Of a DNA stretch of 9,273 nucleotides, positions 1 through 6,278 are shown piece after piece. The notes below the pieces were generated by a model. It was not told where the DNA came from and did not search any database. It was given only the letters and a program-made list of their open reading frames with translations. Location: contig DALTYD010000033.1 of NCBI GenBank assembly GCA_029986255.1, forward strand, positions 1-9,273, in the 5' to 3' direction. The position numbers were made by a program, and so were the translations under genes. Each line of letters begins with the position of its first letter. The stretch's first letter is position 1. Source of the DNA: Methanocorpusculum sp. Its GTDB lineage: Archaea > Halobacteriota > Methanomicrobia > Methanomicrobiales > Methanocorpusculaceae.

Positions 1-83
1 GTTTTGAGAAGCATCTGTTCCATGATAACAGTGTCTCCTTCGATTTGTTTGGAATATTTTGGATACATTGTACTCATTGCCAT
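1..83 (-). CDS. 5' end of an unrecognised protein gene (partial)
   Basis: This is an open frame on the minus strand, starting at ATG 83-81 and running off the left edge; 27 complete codons are visible. The peptide begins MAMSTMYPKYSKQIEG and continues with a segment rich in methionine and acidic residues. A good ribosome binding site (GAGGG, about 8 bases before the ATG) supports this start over the nearby ATGs at codons 3 and 6. I do not recognise the family from this short N-terminus; there is no signal peptide or membrane segment in what is visible. It is divergent from the iron-sulfur flavoprotein gene, sharing a spacer of about 276 bases. The start looks real, but the function is unknown. 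Confidence 0.6.
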   Translation of the reverse strand, partial: MAMSTMYPKYSKQIEGDTVIMEQMLLK

Positions 84-359
84 GTATAAATCCCTCGATT
101 CACAAAATTATGTTGGAAAAATACAGAAAAACTACTGTCATTCCAACACATGAGTATAGAGTGGACCATACCCATTCATTAAAACTAGTTATCACACCAC
201 TGATTCTAGGTTTTATGAGAAGGTATCTCCACTACTTATTCGTTAAAATTAATATAAATAAATTACAGTAACGAAATAAAGGAGATCATATAGACACTCA
301 AAAGAGGGTAAAAAGAGGATACACAAACTAATTAAGATAACAGAAAAGAAGAAATATAC
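84..359. other. Divergent intergenic spacer
   Basis: This spacer lies between the left-edge gene (minus) and the flavoprotein gene (plus). It is AT-rich. A TATA-like stretch around 249-262 (AATATAAATAAA) is the best archaeal promoter candidate for the plus-strand gene, predicting transcription from about 280 and a leader of roughly 80 bases. A strong Shine-Dalgarno-like GGAGATCA at 281-288 has no start codon within range, so it does not mark a gene. A 70-codon open frame at 59-271 overlaps the left-edge gene, lacks a ribosome binding site and resembles nothing I know; I regard it as chance. Confidence 0.5.
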
Positions 360-914
360 ATGAGAAAAATTCTCGGTATTTGTGGCTCATCTGCTCCAAA
401 AAGCAGTACAAAGAAACTCATTGAAATTGCACTTGAAACAGCAAAGATATCCGGGGCTGAAGTTGAATTCATTGATGCAGCAAAGATGAGCATACACGGA
501 TGTAAGGGTTGCTTAGCCTGTAAAAAGGACCAGACGAAGTTCTGTGTACAGAAAGATGATATGACACCTCTGTATGAGAAGATCAATGAAGCAGATGCAG
601 TTATTATAGGATCACCAATATACTTTGGAGATATCACTGGACAGATAAAATGTTTCATAGACAGAATGTATGCATTCCTCGGGCCAAATGGATCTAAAAT
701 AGCAGCGGGAAAAAAAGTAGTGGCAGTTATTACGCATGGAGTACCTGATGTAAAAACATATGCAAACTGTGCTAATATCCTTACCTCAGGTTTTCAGTAT
801 TGTGGAGCAGTAATTGAAAAACCGCTGATTGTAGGAAATCTCCATTCAGCCGATGAACTAGACGAGGATGCAATTATAGCAGCAAAAGAGATTGGAAAGA
901 CACTTGCTGCATAA
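360..914 (+). CDS. Iron-sulfur flavoprotein (Isf-like, NADPH-dependent FMN reductase family)
   Basis: The product is a flavodoxin-fold redox protein of 184 residues. The N-terminus (KILGICGSSAPKSSTKKL, about residues 3-20) is the phosphate-binding loop for FMN. Residues 48-62 carry four cysteines spaced C48-x2-C51-x2-C54-x7-C62, matching the compact motif that holds a [4Fe-4S] cluster in archaeal Isf proteins. IIGSPIYFGDITGQIKCFIDR (near 81-101) is the second flavin-contacting segment of the family. The length is close to the roughly 190 residues usual for Isf. From the family, it is expected to be a cytoplasmic dimer passing electrons between ferredoxin and O2, peroxide or an unknown acceptor; the physiological partner here is unknown. 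The ribosome binding site is weak (AGAAG-like). A T-run terminator follows, so it is probably a single-gene transcript. Confidence 0.85.
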   Translation: MRKILGICGSSAPKSSTKKLIEIALETAKISGAEVEFIDAAKMSIHGCKGCLACKKDQTKFCVQKDDMTPLYEKINEADAVIIGSPIYFGDITGQIKCFIDRMYAFLGPNGSKIAAGKKVVAVITHGVPDVKTYANCANILTSGFQYCGAVIEKPLIVGNLHSADELDEDAIIAAKEIGKTLAA

Positions 915-916
915 TT

Positions 917-935
917 ATTTATTTTTTCGTTTTTT
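917..935 (+). terminator. T-run terminator after the flavoprotein gene
   Basis: Two runs of six T, at 922-927 and 930-935, begin eight bases after the stop codon. Archaeal RNA polymerase terminates at such T stretches without needing a hairpin, and none is obvious here. Confidence 0.55.
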
Positions 936-1494
936 ATGAGAAAAAGTATAAATTTCGATTTTTCTGATGCACAGATAAGACACTATAATCACTAAGGAAA
1001 GAACCAGGACAGTTGTTAGAGAAACAGGATCATAATACCCACTTCAACGAGTAATCCTCTTTCAAAGAGAATAAAAAAGAGCTGCTTATAGCTTATCTAA
1101 CAGAAAATGAGGATGTAACGAACAAGGATTTTACAAACCACAGATGACAACGTCCGGAAAATTGAAGGACCAATGTGTAATGTGCTTGCACATAAATGAG
1201 TGGAGAAAGCAATTCTCAAAATGTACTACCATGTTAAATCAGTCCCATCCCCACATAAGTACTTGAAGTTTTTTTGACCATTCATGGTTATAAATATCAA
1301 AATATACATACCAATACCTGTGTCAAGTAAACGATTAAACAAGAGGAATAACCTATTTAAATTTTACATGATTTGATATTATATCACAAGATAGAATGAT
1401 TATGCCTTATGTCCATGCCGATCTTTCAATACTATCACATGGTTATGAATAACATATTCTATTACAGAAACTTAGATAAAAATAAGGAAATTTT
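936..1494. other. Gene-free spacer with possible coding remnants
   Basis: About 560 bases hold no convincing gene. In the plus direction there are short protein-like stretches interrupted by stops: a frame at about 1057-1147 reading KKELLIAYLTENEDV before a TGA, then a shifted frame at about 1142-1277 containing KIEGPMCNVLAHK, a stop, and VEKAILKMYYHVK. These could be pieces of a decayed gene joined by one frameshift and one nonsense codon, but I cannot name a parent family. AT-rich TATA-like sites lie near 1288-1296 and 1378-1386; a third near 1449-1458 is best spaced for marker-8 transcription. No RNA gene or long repeat was recognised. Confidence 0.35.
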
Positions 1495-2358
1495 ATGACT
1501 GATGAACATATAATAGAGGCTATAGGAATGACCCGAGTGATCATTCACAATGGGAACGTTGTTGAAACCGGTGAACCAAAAATACGAACATGTCCACTAG
1601 CAAAACGTTTTGCTAACCCAGTTGATCCAATCACTAGCAATACCGTGGCTACAAACATAACTGCACGGATCCAACGATTTGGTATGTGCACCAGAAAACG
1701 CAAGGTACTGGATAAAGAGAATTTTGTTCTCTTTGGAGCATCAGAACTCATGAGCACAGGATTACGCACGGGGAATCTAGATGCAGCAATCATTGCCTGT
1801 GATGGAGCTGGAACAGTCATTGTACAATCACCTGAGATGATACAGGGCATCGGCGGCAGAATGTCCTGGCTTATCTCCACAACACCATATCCAGAGGTAA
1901 TCAGACGCATCGAAGACGGAGGGGGTATAGTTATCGACCCACACACTGGAGTGATGAACGTACTTGCAGGCTTATCCCAAGCAAAAAGAAGAGAGTGGAC
2001 AAAAGTAGCAGTGACAATTGCCGGATATCAGCACGAACTTGCTGAAAAAATCCGGGTAGAATATCCTGCCGCACTGATCATTGCCGTACACACATCAACA
2101 GTAGAGTCCCTAGAAAATGCACAGCGGTTAATGAAAGTCTCGGATCTAGTGTTCGCTTGCGCATCAAAATACGTTCGAGAAGCTGCGACGTCCATGGCAT
2201 TAGTGCAATGTGGGATTGGAGTTCCCGTCTTTGCCACATCTCAAGCAGGAAAAAGGCTCATCATGGAACAGTTACTAAATACAGATCAATCACTCCTCAT
2301 AAAAAACACACGTCTACCAATAAGCAACAAAGGGAATATTCCTGACCCGCTCATATAA
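1495..2358 (+). CDS. Methanogenesis marker protein 8 (DUF2099 family)
   Basis: The protein has 287 residues, about the usual length of the family. Recognisable family features are the opening HIIEAIGMTRVIIHNGNVVETGEP, a cysteine in RTCPL (C33), FGMCTRKR (C65), LDAAIIACDGAGTVIV (C102), and MIQGIGGRMSWLISTTPYPEVI. The repeated glycine-rich turns and conserved cysteines suggest a cofactor or metal site, but no catalytic role has been established to my knowledge. The family occurs throughout methanogens and is tracked as a methanogenesis marker, so a role linked to methyl-coenzyme M reductase or its cofactors is inference only. AAGGA, six bases before the ATG, supports this start. The upstream gene ends over 500 bases away, and the downstream PRC-barrel gene is 292 bases away with its own promoter candidate, so it is probably transcribed alone. 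Confidence 0.88.
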   Translation: MTDEHIIEAIGMTRVIIHNGNVVETGEPKIRTCPLAKRFANPVDPITSNTVATNITARIQRFGMCTRKRKVLDKENFVLFGASELMSTGLRTGNLDAAIIACDGAGTVIVQSPEMIQGIGGRMSWLISTTPYPEVIRRIEDGGGIVIDPHTGVMNVLAGLSQAKRREWTKVAVTIAGYQHELAEKIRVEYPAALIIAVHTSTVESLENAQRLMKVSDLVFACASKYVREAATSMALVQCGIGVPVFATSQAGKRLIMEQLLNTDQSLLIKNTRLPISNKGNIPDPLI

Positions 2359-2489
2359 CCAAAGAAACACACACTAACATTCAAGTAATAATAAAAATTG
2401 AGCACCAAACAGAACCATCTATCTATCGAACAGTTTGGGAGATATTACAAATCAGCAATTGCATATCAGATGAGTAATGAATAATTTAA

Positions 2490-2547
<58 letters not shown>

Positions 2548-2563
2548 TCAATAATACATTTTC

Positions 2564-2596
2564 AAATGATATTAATTATAAATGATATTAATTATA
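2564..2596. repeat. Tandem duplication of a 16-bp AT-rich unit
   Basis: The unit AAATGATATTAATTAT occurs twice head to tail (2564-2579 and 2580-2595), with the first base of a third copy at 2596. It lies between the microsatellite and the promoter of the PRC-barrel gene and ends about 15 bases before the TATA-like box. It may be a slippage product or a duplicated protein-binding site. Confidence 0.9.
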
Positions 2597-2610
2597 TTTG
2601 TGTTCAAAAC

Positions 2611-2620
2611 TGATATATAC
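2611..2620 (+). promoter_or_regulatory. Putative TATA box of the PRC-barrel gene
   Basis: TGATATATAC resembles the archaeal box A. A start about 25 bases downstream would fall near 2640, giving a leader of about 10 bases before the ATG at 2651. That is consistent with the weak Shine-Dalgarno sequence (GAGAG). Confidence 0.45.
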
Positions 2621-2650
2621 TTTCATTATTAATAAAATTGAGAGATAACT

Positions 2651-2902
2651 ATGAAGAGTGAACAGTTTACCCATTCTATTCGCAGAAAACGAGTGGTGAG
2701 CACCGATGGAAAAATTATCGGACAGATCAAGAACATAACTTTTGATAGGGCAACTGGACAATTAATAAATCTCGTTGTACGTCCAGATCAAACGTTCGAT
2801 GCGTCTGGTTATAAACAAGACGGTGGAGTGATTTACCTCCCATTTGAAGCGGTTAAGGACATTACAGATTTTATCGTGGTCGACCGCTTTATGCTGCGAT
2901 AA
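2651..2902 (+). CDS. Small PRC-barrel domain protein
   Basis: The 83-residue protein is essentially a single PRC-barrel. The strand-turn pattern RKRVVSTDGKIIGQIKNITF (about 12-31) followed by ATGQLINLVVRPD (34-46) and VIYLPFEAVKDITDFIVVD (61-79) is typical of the archaeal stand-alone form of about 80-95 residues. There is no transmembrane segment, signal peptide or metal motif. PRC-barrels serve as protein-protein or RNA-processing adaptors (RimM-like), and in haloarchaea stand-alone members (CdpB1/CdpB2) link SepF to the cell division machinery. A division role here is a possibility, not shown by the sequence. The gene converges on the HAD phosphatase gene with only five bases between stops, and it is preceded by an unusual repeat region. 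Confidence 0.85.
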   Translation: MKSEQFTHSIRRKRVVSTDGKIIGQIKNITFDRATGQLINLVVRPDQTFDASGYKQDGGVIYLPFEAVKDITDFIVVDRFMLR

Positions 2903-2907
2903 AAATA

Positions 2908-3633
2908 TCAATACTCCAAACTTTTTGAAAAAAACTCAGATATTTCATTTCTTGGGAAGTACTGTGCAAGAGCCTCAGCCGTTCCTTTTCCAAACGGATT
3001 AAGCATAATATCATCAGCAACAGCTTGCGCCTCAGCACTAGCGTTTTCTGGAACCACAGCAATACCTGCAGAAATAAGCATAGGAACATCATTCACAGAG
3101 TCACCCACTGCAAGGAAATCAGCAGGAGAGATGTTCATAAGTTTTGATAGTTTAGTAAGAGCCGTTCCCTTGGAAATATCAGGCAATTGAAGATGTATGG
3201 CAAAACCCGTATCGATGACTTGCACCGGCATTCCTGCAAGAAGACGTTGTACCTCACCTACATCCACATCTCGCGCAAATGCAACATCGGAGTAGCGATA
3301 ATCATTGCTATAAAGTCTCAATTCATCTCCATTTGGATGGAAATAATCAATGATTTTTTGATAAGCATTGAGACATAGTTTGCGATCACCCTCGATATGT
3401 TGTGTACCCATATATCCATAACGATACACGCCACCATTCTCCGCAATAATAGTTCCATCGGTTCCAATCATTTTGGATAATGTGTCGAGAAAACAGACAG
3501 TATTACCGGATGCTAAGACCACTGGAATACCTATATCCACGAGTCGGCGAATCTCTTCAACAGCGTCCATTGATAGGCGACGGCGATCATCAGTAATCGT
3601 TCCATCAATATCTGTAATGACTGCTTTGGGCAT
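2908..3633 (-). CDS. HAD-superfamily phosphatase, archaeal phosphoglycolate phosphatase type
   Basis: The protein has 241 residues and all four HAD motifs: motif I ITDIDGTITDD (D8 nucleophile, D10 acid/base), motif II ASGNT (S42), motif III lysine K155 in SKGTALTKL, and motif IV GDSVNDVPML (177-186; D178 and D182 for Mg2+). The insert between motifs II and III is the C2B-type cap of the Cof/SPP group, and the length fits the archaeal phosphoglycolate phosphatase (TA0175-type) family. The expected reaction is 2-phosphoglycolate to glycolate and phosphate, a clean-up step for a product of DNA end repair, although related members act on sugar phosphates. The ATG lies 15 bases after the radA stop, so the two are probably co-transcribed. 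No Shine-Dalgarno sequence is visible before this ATG; the next methionine (M22) lies beyond motif I, so the start must be near here. Confidence 0.85.
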   Translation of the reverse strand: MPKAVITDIDGTITDDRRRLSMDAVEEIRRLVDIGIPVVLASGNTVCFLDTLSKMIGTDGTIIAENGGVYRYGYMGTQHIEGDRKLCLNAYQKIIDYFHPNGDELRLYSNDYRYSDVAFARDVDVGEVQRLLAGMPVQVIDTGFAIHLQLPDISKGTALTKLSKLMNISPADFLAVGDSVNDVPMLISAGIAVVPENASAEAQAVADDIMLNPFGKGTAEALAQYFPRNEISEFFSKSLEY

Positions 3634-3648
3634 GAAAAAATATTAAGA

Positions 3649-4653
3649 TTAACAAGGTTTAATACCTGCAGTCTCAACCATAAAAGTTGCTTCCCCTTCT
3701 GGAAGATTTGGACTGTCCACAAGTCTAACAATTCGTTTACCTGCCTTACTCTTTCTGAGATAAAGTCGGAATGTTGCCGAATGGCCAACGATATTGCCAC
3801 CAATAGGCTTGGTGGGATCGCCGAAAAAAACACCTGGATTGGACATGACCTGATTGGTAACAATGGCAACTGCATTCAGTTCATCAACAAGCTTAAAAAG
3901 ATCGTGAAGATGACGATTAAGTTTTTGCTGCCGACCAGCTAGAGTACCACGGCCAGCGTACTCTGCTCGGAATAGACCTGTCAAAGAATCCACAATGATT
4001 AGTTTGACCGGCATTTCTGTATCATTAAGCGCATGTGCTAGATCACGTGCTGAGTCGATTAAAAGCATCTGGTGATCAGAGCTATGCGCGCGAGCAACGT
4101 GGATGTTTGCAAGGAAGGTATCTGTTGATGGAATTACATACCCTTCGAGAAGCGACGGGTCAACCTCAAGACCAGAAACCATCTGCTCGATACGTTCGGG
4201 ACGGAAGGTATTCTCCGTATCAATGTAAAGACAGCTACCACCAAGACCACCTATTTCTCGTGGTAGTTGACAGTTCACAGCGAGTTGGTGAACTAGTTGC
4301 GATTTTCCAGAACCGAATTCACCATAAAACTCCGTGATTGCCTGTGTTTCAATCCCTCCTCCAAGAAGATCATCAACATCAGGGACGAGAGTACTGAGCT
4401 TGAGAACCTCCTGTCTTCGCGCAAGAACATCAGTACCTGTTTTAAAGCCACCAATATCCGCAATTTCACGTGCGGACTTAATGATCTTTTTTGCCATAGA
4501 TTCCCCAAGTTCCGCTGCCTCGGAAAGATCAATCGGAGCAGCAGTAGCAATACTTTCAACAGTAATATATCCTGCTTCACGGAGACGATCAGCTGTTGCT
4601 GGTCCAACCCCAGGAATATCTTCAATGTCAGTTGCAGTCATATTTTCAGTCAT
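3649..4653 (-). CDS. radA: DNA repair and recombination protein RadA
   Basis: This is the archaeal RecA/Rad51 recombinase, 334 residues and full length. The N-terminal helix-hairpin-helix domain (IEDIPGVGPATADRLREAGY, 10-29) binds DNA; the ATPase core has Walker A GEFGSGKSQ (111-119), the LYIDTENTFRPERI segment (142-155) and Walker B LIIVDS (218-223). DNA-binding loop 1 is FRAEYAGRGTLAGRQQKL, and loop 2 lies around MSNPGVFFGDPTKPIGGNIVGH (270-291). LVDSPNLPEGEATF is the usual C-terminal signature. It forms ATP-dependent filaments on single-stranded DNA and drives strand exchange. It lies downstream of rpa in the same direction and just ahead of the HAD phosphatase gene. Neither the ATG at 4653 nor the in-frame ATG at 4641 (codon 5) has a Shine-Dalgarno sequence, so the exact start is uncertain by four codons. 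Confidence 0.97.
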   Translation of the reverse strand: MTENMTATDIEDIPGVGPATADRLREAGYITVESIATAAPIDLSEAAELGESMAKKIIKSAREIADIGGFKTGTDVLARRQEVLKLSTLVPDVDDLLGGGIETQAITEFYGEFGSGKSQLVHQLAVNCQLPREIGGLGGSCLYIDTENTFRPERIEQMVSGLEVDPSLLEGYVIPSTDTFLANIHVARAHSSDHQMLLIDSARDLAHALNDTEMPVKLIIVDSLTGLFRAEYAGRGTLAGRQQKLNRHLHDLFKLVDELNAVAIVTNQVMSNPGVFFGDPTKPIGGNIVGHSATFRLYLRKSKAGKRIVRLVDSPNLPEGEATFMVETAGIKPC

Positions 4654-4693
4654 CCATATTGTTGAAATATATTATTACATCGACATTTTCGGC

Positions 4694-4701
4694 ATATAAA
4701 T
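4694..4701 (-). promoter_or_regulatory. Putative TATA box of radA
   Basis: On the minus strand this reads TTTATATG within GATTTATATGCC, a close match to the archaeal box A. It predicts initiation near 4672, about 20 bases before the radA ATG. A second AT-rich stretch (ATAATATATT, about 4667-4676) closer to the gene would instead give an almost leaderless message. It implies that radA can be transcribed independently of rpa. Confidence 0.5.
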
Positions 4702-4810
4702 CTATGACCACGCAGTGTGAAAATGCCCATTCTCATAACTCTACAAGATCAGAACGTGTGTAAGTCTCTATAAAAGATTGAACCTATTCAGCGCTCCCTC
4801 AAATTCAACA

Positions 4811-4826
4811 ACGTACAGACGTACAG
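4811..4826. repeat. 8-bp tandem duplication in the rpa-radA spacer
   Basis: ACGTACAG is repeated head to tail (4811-4818, 4819-4826). The rest of this 290-base spacer holds the radA promoter candidate at one end and a small hairpin at the other; I see no gene in it. Confidence 0.6.
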
Positions 4827-4915
4827 AACAGAAAACACTTCCAAAGATCAGAACAACAATATCACAAAGAAGGACCGATAAAACAAGCATCCTCTCCACC
4901 TCTAAATGCAGTAAT

Positions 4916-4938
4916 TCAATTTTCAAACGAAAAATTGA
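4916..4938 (-). terminator. Small hairpin after the rpa stop codon
   Basis: The arms TCAATTTT (4916-4923) and AAAATTGA (4931-4938) pair perfectly over eight bases around a seven-base loop, starting six bases past the rpa stop on the minus strand. The stem is AT-rich and weak; it may slow polymerase or protect the mRNA end. Read-through into radA remains possible. Confidence 0.35.
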
Positions 4939-4943
4939 GTAAA

Positions 4944-6230
4944 TTAGAGATTACGCAGCCGAGTTAGCAGATCAGTTACCATAACAGGGATCACTTCGAC
5001 ATTCTCTGCGTATAGTCTTGCGTTTTTACAGAAACCACTTACACGAATACGAGTCGCAGGAACAAGTGAAAAATTGGTTATGAGAAAAATTGCTTGAATT
5101 CCATCATCGATAGTCATACCCTCGAGTCTAGGGACAACAAAACCTTCGACCTCAGTATAAATGCCTACTTCTTCCCGTTCCCGAAGGATCGAACCACGCC
5201 CAACAGATAGCTCAATTTCTCCGTATTTATTCAACTTTGCCGGTGCATTGATAACTTCAATTCTGTCTCCAACAAAAATTGCTGCATTCGAAGCTTCATT
5301 CCAGCAGGCAATGTTCACATATCCTTCACCAATCTCACTGTCAAGTTTAATGTTCTTCACTCGTGATTCAGTTCCACGACGAGTGGTGACCGTTCTAATA
5401 GGCGAGACCGAACGCACAACACCAGTCACCACAGAAGTCTGTCCCTCAGTGACATTTCTCGCATCACATGTAAGAACCTCAATTGGTTCGGTATGAGGAA
5501 TGATCTCCACACGACCATCTGCCACATACTCAACATAATCTCCATCCTCTTTTCGTGTAAGTCCAGAGAAACTGACTGAAATACCTTCATGCAGATCTGC
5601 AAACACTTCGGGCTCCCAGGTAATGACACGTGTTGTTCCAGACATATCTCCGACAAGAATCTCCTGAAACTCATACTTGGAACCATCACGACGGAGGAAC
5701 TCGCGAATATGACCAATGAAGAGTATTTTAGCCACGAGAGAATGTTTCATTATTTCGGATTTTGGAGGTTTTTTCGTCTCAACGATGGTGACCTGACTCG
5801 GTCTGAAAGCAGCGCAGATAACCTCATGACGAGAACCAGGACGTAATTTAGCTATCACCTCAATAACTGAACCAACACCTAGTTCTGAAACTGTGGCAGC
5901 CATTGTATCCCACAGGATCATCTTCACAGTTCCAGTAGGATCACCAAGGAGAATAGAGGCGACTAATCCAGATTTTTGGTTTATACGATCTCCAGAGCGC
6001 TTAAACGTTTGAGGGGGAGTGATTTCAATAATTTTCCCAAAAAACGATACAAGATTGGTTGAAGTATTTTTGATATCACCAATTTTGATGTGACTGCGCC
6101 CCAACTCCTCAACAACGAGCATGGCAGCACAGGTTTCATCAATTGCATCACCAAGTTCTTCACATTTAATTGCGATTCGCGCATCAAATTCCTCTTTGGT
6201 CAGCAAATCCGAGACGAGCGCATAGTGCAT
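4944..6230 (-). CDS. Replication protein A, archaeal multi-OB-fold single-stranded DNA-binding protein
   Basis: The protein has 428 residues. After an N-terminal helical region (1-50) there are three clear OB-folds: about 53-150 (VSFFGKIIEITPPQTF, ILLGDPTGTVKMILWD), about 165-247 (LVGDMSGTTRVITWEP) and about 262-350 (VRSVSPIRTVTTRRGTES, VNIACWNEASNAAIFVGDRI). Each ends in the strand-Trp signature typical of RPA. The last part (about 356-418) may be a fourth, diverged OB-fold. No CxxC zinc-finger pattern is seen, unlike the RPA of some other methanogens. It coats single-stranded DNA in replication and repair and hands it to RadA, whose gene follows in the same direction after 290 bases. AGGAG five bases before the ATG fixes the start. 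The N-terminal LTKEEFDARIAIKCEELGD motif is usual in euryarchaeal RPAs. Confidence 0.92.
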   Translation of the reverse strand: MHYALVSDLLTKEEFDARIAIKCEELGDAIDETCAAMLVVEELGRSHIKIGDIKNTSTNLVSFFGKIIEITPPQTFKRSGDRINQKSGLVASILLGDPTGTVKMILWDTMAATVSELGVGSVIEVIAKLRPGSRHEVICAAFRPSQVTIVETKKPPKSEIMKHSLVAKILFIGHIREFLRRDGSKYEFQEILVGDMSGTTRVITWEPEVFADLHEGISVSFSGLTRKEDGDYVEYVADGRVEIIPHTEPIEVLTCDARNVTEGQTSVVTGVVRSVSPIRTVTTRRGTESRVKNIKLDSEIGEGYVNIACWNEASNAAIFVGDRIEVINAPAKLNKYGEIELSVGRGSILREREEVGIYTEVEGFVVPRLEGMTIDDGIQAIFLITNFSLVPATRIRVSGFCKNARLYAENVEVIPVMVTDLLTRLRNL

Positions 6231-6235
6231 GATTA

Positions 6236-6278
6236 CTCCTAATATCTGGATGAATGTACGAAATGTGTCATTATATCA
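6236..6278 (-). promoter_or_regulatory. Putative rpa promoter and ribosome binding site
   Basis: On the minus strand ATGATATAA (6271-6278 region) is a TATA-like box, placing initiation near 6250. The leader would then contain the strong AGGAG (6236-6240) that precedes the rpa ATG by five bases. Confidence 0.4.

Noticed and set aside
59..271. 70-codon plus-strand open frame
   Set aside because: It overlaps the supported minus-strand start at 83, has no ribosome binding site, and its translation resembles no protein I know.
281..290. Strong Shine-Dalgarno GGAGATCA upstream of the flavoprotein gene
   Set aside because: No start codon lies within range (ATATAG follows), and the gene start is 70 bases further on.
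4297..4699. Plus-strand frames of 120 or so codons opposite radA
   Set aside because: They are shadows of the strongly supported radA reading frame and start inside it.
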